The notes under the pieces: model-generated
The model's input: the letters and a program-made list of their open reading frames with translations, nothing else
Database searches by the model: none
Told to the model about the DNA's origin: nothing
Made by a program: the position numbers and the translations under genes
Source of the DNA: Marinospirillum perlucidum
GTDB lineage: Bacteria > Pseudomonadota > Gammaproteobacteria > Pseudomonadales > Halomonadaceae
Assembly (NCBI RefSeq): GCF_003336805.1
Contig: NZ_QFWJ01000002.1
Location: 372,001 to 436,000 of the forward strand
Direction: 5' to 3'
Length of the DNA stretch: 64,000 bases
Shown: positions 1 to 7,782 of the stretch, piece by piece
How the letters are laid out: each line of letters opens with the position of its first letter
Position numbering within the stretch: the first letter of the stretch is position 1

Positions 1-540
1 GAAGCAGCAGCATCGCCAATATTGCCCCGGCAAACCCCAGTCCGGTTAATAGCAGGGCGCCGACAAAAAAGCCCAGACCCTTGAGCGCATTCTTGGAGCC
101 GGTCAGCAGGGCCACCCAATGGTAGAGGCGTCCTTGAGCCTCTTCCGGAACCAGGGTCTTGATCGCGCTCTTGGCGCTCATTTTATTGAGATCCTTGGCG
201 ATACCTGATAAAGCCTGGGCGGCCATCACCCAGACAACTGTAAGCCAGTCAGCAGGTACCAGCAGCATCCCCAGAGCCACCAGTTGCAGCCCCAGGCCAA
301 TATTCATGGTGCGGTTTAAACCCAGGCGGGCGCCCAGCCAGCCGCCGACCAGATTGGTGACCACCCCGAAAAATTCATAAAACAAAAACAAAAGGGCGAT
401 CTGCAAGGGGGCATAACCCAGCTGGTGAAAATACAGCACCACCAGCATTCGCAGGGCCCCGTCCGTCAGGGTGAAGGCCCAGTAGTTGCCGGTAATGATC
501 AGATACTGCTTAATGCCAGGGGAAAGATGGGCCAGCATGA
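1..540 (-). CDS. arsJ: ArsJ organoarsenical efflux MFS transporter (partial)
   Basis: Inner-membrane major facilitator transporter that exports 1-arseno-3-phosphoglycerate. Only the first 180 codons lie in the window; the 3' part runs off the left edge. The translation starts MLAHLSPGIKQYLIITGNYW and goes on with LTDGALRMLVVLYFHQLG and FLFYEFFGVVTNLVGGWLGA, a run of hydrophobic helices I recognise as the ArsJ family. No good Shine-Dalgarno precedes the ATG. It is the last gene of the ars operon, downstream of a GAPDH gene, which is the known partner: GAPDH makes the arseno-sugar acid and ArsJ removes it. Identification rests on recalled family sequence plus context. Confidence 0.88.
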
Positions 541-761
541 TAAAAACTCGTGTCAGTAGGGCGAGGGATTATTGCAGATAGCAAGCAGGTTTCACTAAGG
601 CCGTTTTTGCGAGGTATAGCCGTTCAGGACACTGCTATTTGTGAACACCAGGGAAAAGCAGGTGTTTGCCAAGTCAGGCTGTCTGCAACAGGACGTTGCA
701 GTCAGAGCTTACAGGGATGTATTTGCGCGTCGTGACTGGCATGCACCTGCTATATGACCCG
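541..761. other. 221-bp gap inside the ars operon with two hairpins
   Basis: No convincing coding region. Two perfect inverted repeats are visible: AACACC/GGTGTT (644-649 with 661-666) and CTGCAAC/GTTGCAG (683-689 with 695-701). Neither is followed by a T tract on the minus strand, so they do not look like standard terminators. The gap is much longer than the other spacings of this operon (13 and 27 bp). It may affect mRNA stability or host a separate arsJ promoter; this is inference. Confidence 0.4.
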
Positions 762-1769
762 CTACACTCGCATAGCCTTGCGTGCCAACTCCACCAGTCG
801 GTTGGCATAGCCCCATTCGTTGTCATACCAGGCATAGATTTTGACCTGGGTGTCGTTGATCACCAGTGTCGAGAGGGCATCCACGATGGTGGAGCGGGGA
901 TCGCCACGGTAATCCACCGAGACCAGGGGTTTTTCTTCATAGCCCAAAATGTTTTTGAGTTCACCCTCGGCTGCTTCTTTCAACAGGCGATTGACCTCTT
1001 CAGCAGAGGTGGCTTTTTCTACCTCGAAAACACAATCAGTCAAAGAGGCATTGGCCAGAGGAACGCGAACAGCATGACCGTTGAGGCGACCCTGAAGCTC
1101 CGGGAAGATATAAGTGATCGCCTTGGCTGATCCTGTCGTTGTCGGGATCAGGCTCATGCCACAGGCTCTGGCCCGGCGCAAATCCTTGTGCGGAGCATCC
1201 AGAATGGTCTGGGTGTTGGTGATGTCATGAATCGTGGTCATGCTGCCGTGGCGAATACCCAGTTTTTCATGAATGACTTTAACGATGGGCGCCAGGCAGT
1301 TGGTTGTACAGGAAGCAGCCGTCAGGAGGTCATCGGTGTCAGGGTTATAGAGGTGATCATTGACGCCCATTACCAGATTGGGAATGCCCTCTTCTTCCTT
1401 GACCGGTGCTGATACTACGACTTTTTTTACGCCCTGGCGCAAATAGCCTTCCAGCAGGTCGCGGGTTTTCATCTTGCCGGAGCATTCCAGCACCAGATCA
1501 CAGCCTGACCAGTCAACTTCATCGAGGGTATGTTTGGCGGTGCAGCTCAGACGCTGCTCGCCAATCACGATTTGCTCACCTTCGCTTCGGGCTTCGTGAT
1601 CCCAGGTGCCCTGCACCGAATCATAATTCAGCAGATGAGCCAGGGTGGCTGCATCTCCTGCCGGATCATTGATCTGCACAAATTCAAATTCCGTCCATTG
1701 CCAGGCAGCTCTCAGAGCCAGACGCCCCATACGGCCAAAACCATTGATACCGACTTTGATGGTTTGCAT
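762..1769 (-). CDS. gap: ArsJ-associated glyceraldehyde-3-phosphate dehydrogenase
   Basis: NAD-dependent GAPDH, 335 aa, in the usual family range. The N-terminal Rossmann motif [11 protein letters not shown] (residues 6-16) and the catalytic SCTTN with Cys154 are intact. Within an ars operon this enzyme uses arsenate in place of phosphate to give unstable 1-arseno-3-phosphoglycerate, which ArsJ exports before it hydrolyses. I chose the start at 1769 (MQTIKVGI) because AAGGA lies 8 bases upstream; a longer open frame to 1838 overlaps acr3 and adds residues alien to the family. It begins 13 bp after acr3 ends. Dedication to arsenate rather than central glycolysis is inferred from the neighbours. 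Confidence 0.93.
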   Translation of the reverse strand: MQTIKVGINGFGRMGRLALRAAWQWTEFEFVQINDPAGDAATLAHLLNYDSVQGTWDHEARSEGEQIVIGEQRLSCTAKHTLDEVDWSGCDLVLECSGKMKTRDLLEGYLRQGVKKVVVSAPVKEEEGIPNLVMGVNDHLYNPDTDDLLTAASCTTNCLAPIVKVIHEKLGIRHGSMTTIHDITNTQTILDAPHKDLRRARACGMSLIPTTTGSAKAITYIFPELQGRLNGHAVRVPLANASLTDCVFEVEKATSAEEVNRLLKEAAEGELKNILGYEEKPLVSVDYRGDPRSTIVDALSTLVINDTQVKIYAWYDNEWGYANRLVELARKAMRV

Positions 1770-1782
1770 AGAGAAGGTCCTT

Positions 1783-2820
1783 TTAAACTTGAGTAGAAGC
1801 GGTTTCAGATGGGAACCAGTGGCGGGTGCGATTGGCAAAAGCCACCAGTGAAAGCATTACAGGTACCTCGACCAATACCCCGACAACGGTGGCCAGGGCT
1901 GCTGGGGAGGTGAGGCCAAAGAGGCTGATTGCCACGGCAACGGCCAGCTCAAAAAAATTGGAGGTGCCGATCAGGCTGGCGGGTGCAGCAATCGAATGCG
2001 GCAGTTGCATGCGCTTGGCGACCCAATAAGCCAGGAAGAAGATCATGTAGCTTTGGATCAGCAAAGGAATCGCAATCAGAAGGATGGAAAAGGGTTGAGT
2101 CAAAATACGATCGGCCTGCAACCCGAACAGCAGGACAACCGTGGCCAACAGCCCCAGGATGGTTGCCGGCTTGCTGGCCTTGAGCCAGGCATCCAGATGT
2201 TCACGACCGGATTTCAACAGCTGGCGCCGGGTCAGCAATCCAGCTAGTAGAGGAGTGGCGACATAAAGAAGTACTGAAAGCACCAGGGTTTCCCAGGGTA
2301 CGGTAATTGACGAGAGTCCCAACAGCAGGGCAGCCAGAGGCGCAAAGGCAAAGATCATGATGATGTCATTGATCGAAACCTGAACCAGGGTGTAGCTGGA
2401 GTTGCCGCGAGTCAGATGACTCCAGACAAACACCATGGCAGTACAGGGAGCCACTCCCAGCAGGATCATCCCGGCAATGAATTCACTCGCCGTGGCCGGG
2501 TCCACCCATTCGGCAAAAAACACGCGAAAGAAAAGCCAGCCCAGGGCCGCCATGGTGAAGGGTTTAACCAACCAGTTGATGACCAGGGTGAGAAATAAAC
2601 CCTGAGGTTGGCGGCCGACATTCTTCAGCGACTGAAAATCAATCTGCACCATCATCGGGTAGATCATGGCCCAGATAAAAACGGCCACCGCCAGATTGAC
2701 GTGAAAATAAGTCAGCCCGGCAATGACTTCAAAGACCTGGGGCATCCACTCCCCTAGAAACAGCCCGGCCAGGATGGCCAGCGCTACCCAGATACTTAAA
2801 AAGCGTTCAAAAAGCCCCAT
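1783..2820 (-). CDS. acr3: Acr3-family arsenite efflux permease
   Basis: Arsenite (and possibly antimonite) exporter of the inner membrane, 345 aa with about ten hydrophobic helices, the normal size for Acr3. The conserved segment [13 protein letters not shown] near residue 122 carries the cysteine known to be needed for transport in this family, and a second signature lies around [14 protein letters not shown]. It follows the arsC-arsR fusion by 27 bp and precedes gap by 13 bp, so the genes probably share a transcript. It removes the As(III) made by the upstream reductase, while gap/arsJ give an arsenate route that needs no reduction. Confidence 0.95.
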   Translation of the reverse strand: MGLFERFLSIWVALAILAGLFLGEWMPQVFEVIAGLTYFHVNLAVAVFIWAMIYPMMVQIDFQSLKNVGRQPQGLFLTLVINWLVKPFTMAALGWLFFRVFFAEWVDPATASEFIAGMILLGVAPCTAMVFVWSHLTRGNSSYTLVQVSINDIIMIFAFAPLAALLLGLSSITVPWETLVLSVLLYVATPLLAGLLTRRQLLKSGREHLDAWLKASKPATILGLLATVVLLFGLQADRILTQPFSILLIAIPLLIQSYMIFFLAYWVAKRMQLPHSIAAPASLIGTSNFFELAVAVAISLFGLTSPAALATVVGVLVEVPVMLSLVAFANRTRHWFPSETASTQV

Positions 2821-2847
2821 AGCGTGTTTCCTTTATGTTGGTCATCT

Positions 2848-3552
2848 TCATCGGCTCTCTGGAGGCAGAGCCTGAAGGGTAAGGTGGATTAGATCCTGGG
2901 CCCAGGTATCCAGTTGTGAAGCCTGTCGGTAATAGACACGTTGCCCTTGTTTGTGAGCTTCTACGAGGCCAGCTTCACGCAACAGAGCGAGATGGCGGCT
3001 GACCTTGGGTTGGGATACCTGAAGTGCTGCGGTTAACTCCTGAACACAAACCGGTTGCTGCCGGTGAATCAGCTGCAGGAGTTGCAAACGACTGGAATCA
3101 GCCAGGGTTTTAAAGAGGCTTAGCGGATGCAGGCTCGGCCGGGGCGCATTTCTCTGATGAACACGGATGAAGTCCATGATCCTTTCCCGGATGGCATTCA
3201 GAGAAGACATGAAAACAACCAGCTCATCTCTGGTGGCCGGATCAGGGGAATCCCAGGTGAGGTGTTGTGCCGTCGGGCAAAGCCGTTGGCATTCATCGGC
3301 CGCCTGATCGCAGAGTGCAATCACATAATCCCAGTCCTGCTGGTCAACGGCTGAAAGCTTGCTGGATTGCAGATCGCTGGTTTTCAGTCCAGCAGCTGCC
3401 AGTGCCTTTAAAGCAAGTGGATGCGGTTTTCGGGGATGGGTTCCGGCGCTGGCTACGATAAAGTTTTCAGGAGCCAACTGGCGCAGCAGCGCCTCGGCCA
3501 TTAGTGAGCGGGCGCTGTTGGCGGTGCAGATAAAAAGTACGCGCCTTTGCAT
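2848..3552 (-). CDS. ArsC-ArsR fusion: arsenate reductase domain plus As(III)-responsive repressor
   Basis: 234-aa two-domain protein. Residues 1-135 are a low-molecular-weight phosphatase-type domain with the P-loop C9-TANSA-R15-S and a DSPDP segment near residue 102, as in thioredoxin-linked arsenate reductases. Residues 140-234 are an ArsR/SmtB winged helix (SLFKTLADSSRLQLLQL, then QPKVSRHLALLREAGLV). The classical ArsR metal site has paired cysteines; here I see a single Cys in PVCVQEL, so As(III) sensing may use other thiols or differ. First gene of the operon, thus probably autoregulating it through the palindrome at 3665-3686. Such fusions are known in gammaproteobacteria; whether the N-terminal half still reduces arsenate is not shown by sequence. 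Confidence 0.9.
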   Translation of the reverse strand: MQRRVLFICTANSARSLMAEALLRQLAPENFIVASAGTHPRKPHPLALKALAAAGLKTSDLQSSKLSAVDQQDWDYVIALCDQAADECQRLCPTAQHLTWDSPDPATRDELVVFMSSLNAIRERIMDFIRVHQRNAPRPSLHPLSLFKTLADSSRLQLLQLIHRQQPVCVQELTAALQVSQPKVSRHLALLREAGLVEAHKQGQRVYYRQASQLDTWAQDLIHLTLQALPPESR

Positions 3553-3664
3553 GCGTTAAACCATATATAAATAAGCTTGCTGTTGAGTGCTTTTGTCTTC
3601 GTTTTAGGGTAATTGCTTGAAAGAAGGAAGGCTAGTCGGCTTTTGGCTTTTTTATGGAAAATAA

Positions 3665-3686
3665 TAAATATGTTTTTCCATATATA
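3665..3686 (-). promoter_or_regulatory. Candidate ArsR operator of the ars operon
   Basis: AT-rich inverted repeat TAAATATG - 6 bp - CATATATA, 7 of 8 positions complementary, about 110 bp upstream of the arsC-arsR start. ArsR proteins bind AT-rich dyads of this kind. The 12-mer CCATATATAAAT occurs here (3678-3689) and again at 3561-3572 close to the start codon, so a second weaker site is possible. No clear -35/-10 pair was identified. Confidence 0.45.
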
Positions 3687-3700
3687 AATGGCGGCACGCA

Positions 3701-3732
3701 AGAAAAACCGGACACTCTTTTTCAGTATCCGG
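3701..3732 (-). terminator. Intrinsic terminator of the thioesterase gene
   Basis: On the minus strand a 9-bp stem (CCGGATACT with AGTGTCCGG, one G-T pair), loop GAAAAAG, is followed directly by TTTTTCTT. It lies 27 bp after the thioesterase stop and insulates the ars operon from upstream transcription. Confidence 0.85.
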
Positions 3733-3758
3733 CTGCAAGGGTTTTGATCAGCAGTTTC

Positions 3759-4172
3759 CTAGTTGGAAGGCAGTACGCGAATACGGCCCTTGTCATCCAG
3801 GGCGACCATGACAAAAGAGGCTTCAGTGACCTTGTAGAGGGTGTCTTCATCTCTTTCGTTGGGGGGTAGGATCCAGACCTCGACATTGAATTTCATCGAG
3901 CTGTTACCGGTTTCCAGCAGTTGCGTATGCACCTGGACCAGGCTACCTGTGCGTACCGGGCAGAGAAAATCCATGCTGTTGACGGAAACCGTGGCAGTGC
4001 GGCCGTGGGCCAGGCGGGCTGCCGCCAATTCTGCGGCCTGTTCCATCTGCGAGATCACCCAGCCGGCGGAGATGTCGCCGTGGAGATTGGTGTCCTGGGG
4101 GGTGGCAACCAGTTTCAGCATCAGTTGGCCTTCCGGGGCGGGTGCATCTTCCAATTCGTCTAATGGGCTCAT
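3759..4172 (-). CDS. YciA-like acyl-CoA thioesterase
   Basis: Single hot-dog domain of 137 aa that hydrolyses acyl-CoA esters in the cytoplasm. ATPQDTNLHGDISAGW followed by ISQME (residues 23-44) matches the YciA signature; AHGRTATVSVNSMDFLCPV and NVEVW are also family-typical. Position 44 is Glu, where, from memory, H. influenzae YciA has its catalytic Asp44; Glu serves in other hot-dog enzymes, so activity is likely kept. Monocistronic, ended by the terminator at 3701-3732 and divergent from pstS. Substrate range unknown. Confidence 0.87.
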   Translation of the reverse strand: MSPLDELEDAPAPEGQLMLKLVATPQDTNLHGDISAGWVISQMEQAAELAAARLAHGRTATVSVNSMDFLCPVRTGSLVQVHTQLLETGNSSMKFNVEVWILPPNERDEDTLYKVTEASFVMVALDDKGRIRVLPSN

Positions 4173-4263
4173 GGAGACTCTGCTCTTATCGTTATTGGTC
4201 TTTTCGCAGTTGCGATATGGCTATAGCTTACCTTCTCCAGTATAGAAAGAAAATAAGTCTCTG

Positions 4264-4297
4264 CTTTCATCAAACTGTCATTTAAGCGCCCTAAGGT
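4264..4297 (+). promoter_or_regulatory. Pho box and -10 of pstS
   Basis: CTTTCATCAAACTGTCAT (4264-4281) fits the PhoB consensus of two CTGTCAT half sites in 11-bp register: 6/7 and 7/7. Ten bases downstream is a poor -10, TAAGGT (4292-4297), the usual geometry for PhoB-activated promoters that lack a good -35. It lies 98 bp upstream of the pstS start. Confidence 0.85.
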
Positions 4298-4378
4298 AGC
4301 GTTTATCGGATAACAACGCTTCCGAAACGCTGCTGACAGGCAGCATTAATTTAGTCGTAAAAATGATCGGAGAAAAGT

Positions 4379-5356
4379 ATGAGCATCAAGTTGAAAGCAC
4401 TCAGTGCTGCTGTAGGCCTGACCGCTTCCCTGGTAGCCGGTGTGGCTGCTGCCAATGTTGAAGATGGCATTCCCGAATACACTCAGGCCAGTGGCGTTTC
4501 CGGCAACCTGACCAGCATCGGTTCCGATACTCTGGCCAACCTGATGACCCTCTGGGCTGAAGAGTTCAAGCAGAACTATCCTAATGTTAACATCCAGATC
4601 CAGGCGGCCGGTTCTTCAACTGCTCCCCCCGCTCTGGCTGAAGGTACTTCCAACATGGGCCCCATGTCTCGCCAGATGCGTGACAGCGAAATCAAGGCTT
4701 TTGAAGACGAGTACGGCTACAAGCCTACCGCTGTTCCTGTTGCCATCGATGCCCTGGCAGTCTTTGTACACAAGGACAACCCCATTGAAGGTCTGACCAT
4801 CCCTGAAGTGGATGCCATCTTCTCCTCCAACCGTCGCTGCGGTCTGGAAGAAGACGTAAACCGTTGGGGTGATCTGGGCATCACCGGCTCTCTGGCTGAT
4901 CGCAGCATCCAGCTTTATGGCCGTAACTCTGTATCCGGTACCTACGGCTACTTCCGCAAAAACGCTCTGTGTGGCGGTGACTACAAGAACAACGTGAACG
5001 AGCAGCCTGGTTCTGCTTCTGTTGTTCAGTCTGTTTCCACCTCTCTGAACGCCATCGGCTACTCCGGTATTGGCTACCGCACTTCTTCCGTACGTGCCGT
5101 ACCTCTGGCCGCTTCTGAAGGCGAAGACTTCCAGGCAGCGACCCCTGCTAACGCAGCCAGCGGCAACTACCCGCTGTCCCGCTTCCTGTATGTTTACGTG
5201 AACAAGCGTCCTAACCAGCCTCTGAGCACCATGGATGAAGAGTTCATCAAGCTGGTTCTGTCTCGCCAGGGTCAGGAAATCGTACACCGTGACGGTTACG
5301 TTCCTCTGCCTGCTGCAGTGGTTCAGCGCGTTCGTGAAGATCTGCAGATCGACTGA
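4379..5356 (+). CDS. pstS: PstS periplasmic phosphate-binding protein
   Basis: Substrate-binding protein of the high-affinity phosphate ABC importer, 325 aa. A signal peptide of about 24 residues ([20 protein letters not shown], ending AAA) precedes the mature protein. Ligand-loop segments typical of PstS are present: [21 protein letters not shown] and [12 protein letters not shown]. The ATG at 4379 has GGAG 7 bases upstream. First gene of pstSCAB-phoU, under the Pho box at 4264 and followed by a strong terminator, which should make its product more abundant than the permease. Confidence 0.97.
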   Translation: MSIKLKALSAAVGLTASLVAGVAAANVEDGIPEYTQASGVSGNLTSIGSDTLANLMTLWAEEFKQNYPNVNIQIQAAGSSTAPPALAEGTSNMGPMSRQMRDSEIKAFEDEYGYKPTAVPVAIDALAVFVHKDNPIEGLTIPEVDAIFSSNRRCGLEEDVNRWGDLGITGSLADRSIQLYGRNSVSGTYGYFRKNALCGGDYKNNVNEQPGSASVVQSVSTSLNAIGYSGIGYRTSSVRAVPLAASEGEDFQAATPANAASGNYPLSRFLYVYVNKRPNQPLSTMDEEFIKLVLSRQGQEIVHRDGYVPLPAAVVQRVREDLQID

Positions 5357-5378
5357 TTCCAACCCGGTTGGAACTGAG

Positions 5379-5412
5379 AAAGGAGAGCTACGGCTCTCCT
5401 TTTTCTTTTTTT
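5379..5412 (+). terminator. Intrinsic terminator between pstS and pstC
   Basis: Perfect 10-bp stem AAAGGAGAGC/GCTCTCCTTT with a TACG tetraloop, then TTCTTTTTTT. It should end most pstS transcripts, leaving pstCAB-phoU to read-through and to the second Pho box just downstream. Confidence 0.92.
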
Positions 5413-5428
5413 AAAGCCTGTAATCTAA

Positions 5429-5446
5429 ATGTCATATAAGTGTCTT
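5429..5446 (+). promoter_or_regulatory. Second Pho box, upstream of pstC
   Basis: ATGTCATATAAGTGTCTT: half sites ATGTCAT (6/7) and GTGTCTT (5/7) in 11-bp register with the preferred AT-rich spacer ATAA. It lies after the pstS terminator and 36 bp before pstC. No obvious -10 sits at the usual 10-bp distance, so strength is doubtful. Confidence 0.6.
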
Positions 5447-5481
5447 AGTCTGGCGCCAACGTTAATTCAGAAGGTTAGGTT

Positions 5482-7761
5482 ATGAAGACTGCATCCTCGA
5501 CCCTAGAGCGGGAATTGAATTCCCCGAAAACCCAACGAAGGCGCAAATATCGCCATCTGGGCGATGGTCTAACCCGCTACGGTATTGCCACCGGCGGGAT
5601 AGGCGTCATCGTCGCGATCAGCTTGATTTTCTTCTATCTGCTCTATGAGGTTTTCCCTCTATTTCAGGACGCGGAAATCGAAGAAAGCAATCACTACAGC
5701 CTCCAGGGTGAAGCCGCAGAGGGCAGAACCCTGCGTTTGGTCGCTGAAGAGCAGAACGAGGTTTTTGCAAGGATTACCGACTCAGGTCAGGTGCACTTTA
5801 TTCAGGTGGCCGATGGTCAGTCGCTGGGTAGTCATTCCTTGCCTCTGGGCGCCGACCAGACCATTACCAGTGTTTCTCCAGGCTTGCCGGGTGATGACAT
5901 CCTGGCACTGGGTCTGAATGACGGCCGGGTGCTGCTGGTTGAATTCAGTTTCGGGGTGGAATTCGATGCCCAGGGCGAGCGCATCGGTGTGCGTCCGGAA
6001 ATGACTTTCCCGCTGGGTGATGAAACCCTGATTCTTGATCCTGAAGGCCGCCCTCTGCAGGATGTTTCCCGTCAGGTCGGCCGTAACGGCTTTATCCTGG
6101 GGGGTATTGTCGACCAGGGCGAACCGTTGGTGCTCAAGCTGGCTACGCGGACTAACATGATCACCGGTCAGACTCAGGTGACGCCCCAGCCTGCACAGCT
6201 GCCTGCTCGTCATGCCTACCAACAGCTTCTTTTTAGCGAAGATCATATTTATACCTATGCCGTCAGAACAGATGGCTGGATGGATGTTTACAACACCCGC
6301 CGTCTGCGTGAACCCGAGTTGATGCAGCAGGTACGCCTGGTGCCCGATACCCAGGAAGTCACTGCAGTGCGCTTTCAGCTGGGTAGTGATTCCCTGCTGA
6401 TCGGTGATAGCCAGGGTCGCATCACCCAGTGGATGCTGGCCCGCAATAGTGACGGTGAGCGTGAATTGACAGCGATCCGCCGCCTGGAACTGGGTGATCA
6501 CCCCATTGCAGCTATCGAGCCAGAACACCGTCGTAAAGGTCTGGTGGCCGTGGATACCCAGGGTCGCGTGGGAATCTACAACACCACGGCGGAAAACAAG
6601 GTGATTGATGCCCAGTTGCTGGAAGCGGCACCTCAAGCGGTCGCTATTTCGCCCCGGGCCAGCATGCTGTTGCTGCAGGCTGCTGATGGTAGCTTCGTGA
6701 CTTTTGATGTCGATAATCCCCACCCGGAAGCCTCCGCCAAGGCGCTGTGGGGCAAGGTCTGGTACGAGGGTTATGACCAGCCGGAATACATTTGGCAATC
6801 CTCGGGTGCCAGTAATGACTATGAACCCAAGTTCAGCATCACACCACTGGCTTTGGGTACGCTGAAAGCGGCTTTCTACGCCATGCTGCTGTCGGTGCCC
6901 CTGGCCATCTGTGGTGCCATGTACACGGCCTACTTTATGGCTCCGGCTGTGCGTAAAAAGGTCAAGCCGGTGATCGAGCTGATGGAAGCTCTGCCCACGG
7001 TTATCCTGGGTTTCTTTGCCGGTCTTTTCCTGGCGCCCTTCTTTGAACTCCATTTGCCGGGCATTTTTGCCCTGCTGGTGTTGATGCCTCTGGGACTGCT
7101 GGCCTTTGGTTATGCCTGGTCACAACTGCCGGATCGCATCCGCTTCCTGGTGCCTGATGGCTGGCATGTGCTGCTGCTTTTCCCCGTGGTCATGTTGATC
7201 GGCTGGTTCTCTTTTGCTGCCAGTCAGCCACTGGAAGTCTTCTTCTTCGATGGTGATATCCGCAACTGGCTGACCAATGATCTGGGCATTACCTACGACC
7301 AGCGCAACTCCATCGTGGTGGGCTTTGCCATGGGCTTTGCGGTGATTCCTACCATCTACTCGATTGCCGAGGATGCGCTCTTCGGGGTGCCCAAATCCTT
7401 GAGCCACGGTTCTCTGGCCCTGGGCGCTACAGCCTGGCAAACCCTGGTCCGGGTTATCCTGCCCACCGCCAGTCCCGGTATTTTCTCGGCGGTCATGATC
7501 GGTATGGGTCGTGCTGTGGGTGAAACCATGATCGTTCTCATGGCGACGGGCAATACGCCCATCATGAACTTCAATATTTTTGAAGGGATGCGCACCCTCG
7601 CGGCCAATATTGCCGTGGAAATGGGGGAATCGGCCGTGGATTCCAGCCATTACCGCATTCTCTTTTTGGCGGCACTGGTGCTGTTTGGCTTCACCTTTGT
7701 GGTGAACACCCTGGCCGAACTGGTCAGACAGCGTTTGCGCAAAAAATACAGCACTCTGTAA
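5482..7761 (+). CDS. pstC: PstC phosphate permease subunit, long form
   Basis: Inner-membrane subunit of the Pst importer, 759 aa, over twice the E. coli PstC. One membrane helix near residues 36-57 is followed by about 390 residues of periplasmic domain with beta-propeller-like strands (repeated short VQV/GRI..W patterns), then a MetI-type permease domain from about residue 455 to the end. The cytoplasmic EAA loop that contacts PstB is seen in SLSHGSLALGATAWQT and ILPTASPGI. Long PstC forms are known in Pseudomonas and marine gammaproteobacteria. Followed by pstA after 21 bp. Confidence 0.95.
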   Translation: MKTASSTLERELNSPKTQRRRKYRHLGDGLTRYGIATGGIGVIVAISLIFFYLLYEVFPLFQDAEIEESNHYSLQGEAAEGRTLRLVAEEQNEVFARITDSGQVHFIQVADGQSLGSHSLPLGADQTITSVSPGLPGDDILALGLNDGRVLLVEFSFGVEFDAQGERIGVRPEMTFPLGDETLILDPEGRPLQDVSRQVGRNGFILGGIVDQGEPLVLKLATRTNMITGQTQVTPQPAQLPARHAYQQLLFSEDHIYTYAVRTDGWMDVYNTRRLREPELMQQVRLVPDTQEVTAVRFQLGSDSLLIGDSQGRITQWMLARNSDGERELTAIRRLELGDHPIAAIEPEHRRKGLVAVDTQGRVGIYNTTAENKVIDAQLLEAAPQAVAISPRASMLLLQAADGSFVTFDVDNPHPEASAKALWGKVWYEGYDQPEYIWQSSGASNDYEPKFSITPLALGTLKAAFYAMLLSVPLAICGAMYTAYFMAPAVRKKVKPVIELMEALPTVILGFFAGLFLAPFFELHLPGIFALLVLMPLGLLAFGYAWSQLPDRIRFLVPDGWHVLLLFPVVMLIGWFSFAASQPLEVFFFDGDIRNWLTNDLGITYDQRNSIVVGFAMGFAVIPTIYSIAEDALFGVPKSLSHGSLALGATAWQTLVRVILPTASPGIFSAVMIGMGRAVGETMIVLMATGNTPIMNFNIFEGMRTLAANIAVEMGESAVDSSHYRILFLAALVLFGFTFVVNTLAELVRQRLRKKYSTL

Positions 7762-7782
7762 GGCAGGCTAAGGTTAGCAATT

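Noticed and set aside
4616..5362. 248-codon minus frame opposite pstS, and similar long antisense frames opposite pstC, kinase and guaB
   Set aside because: Mirror images of strongly conserved genes with low-complexity His/Gln-rich products; no family resemblance.
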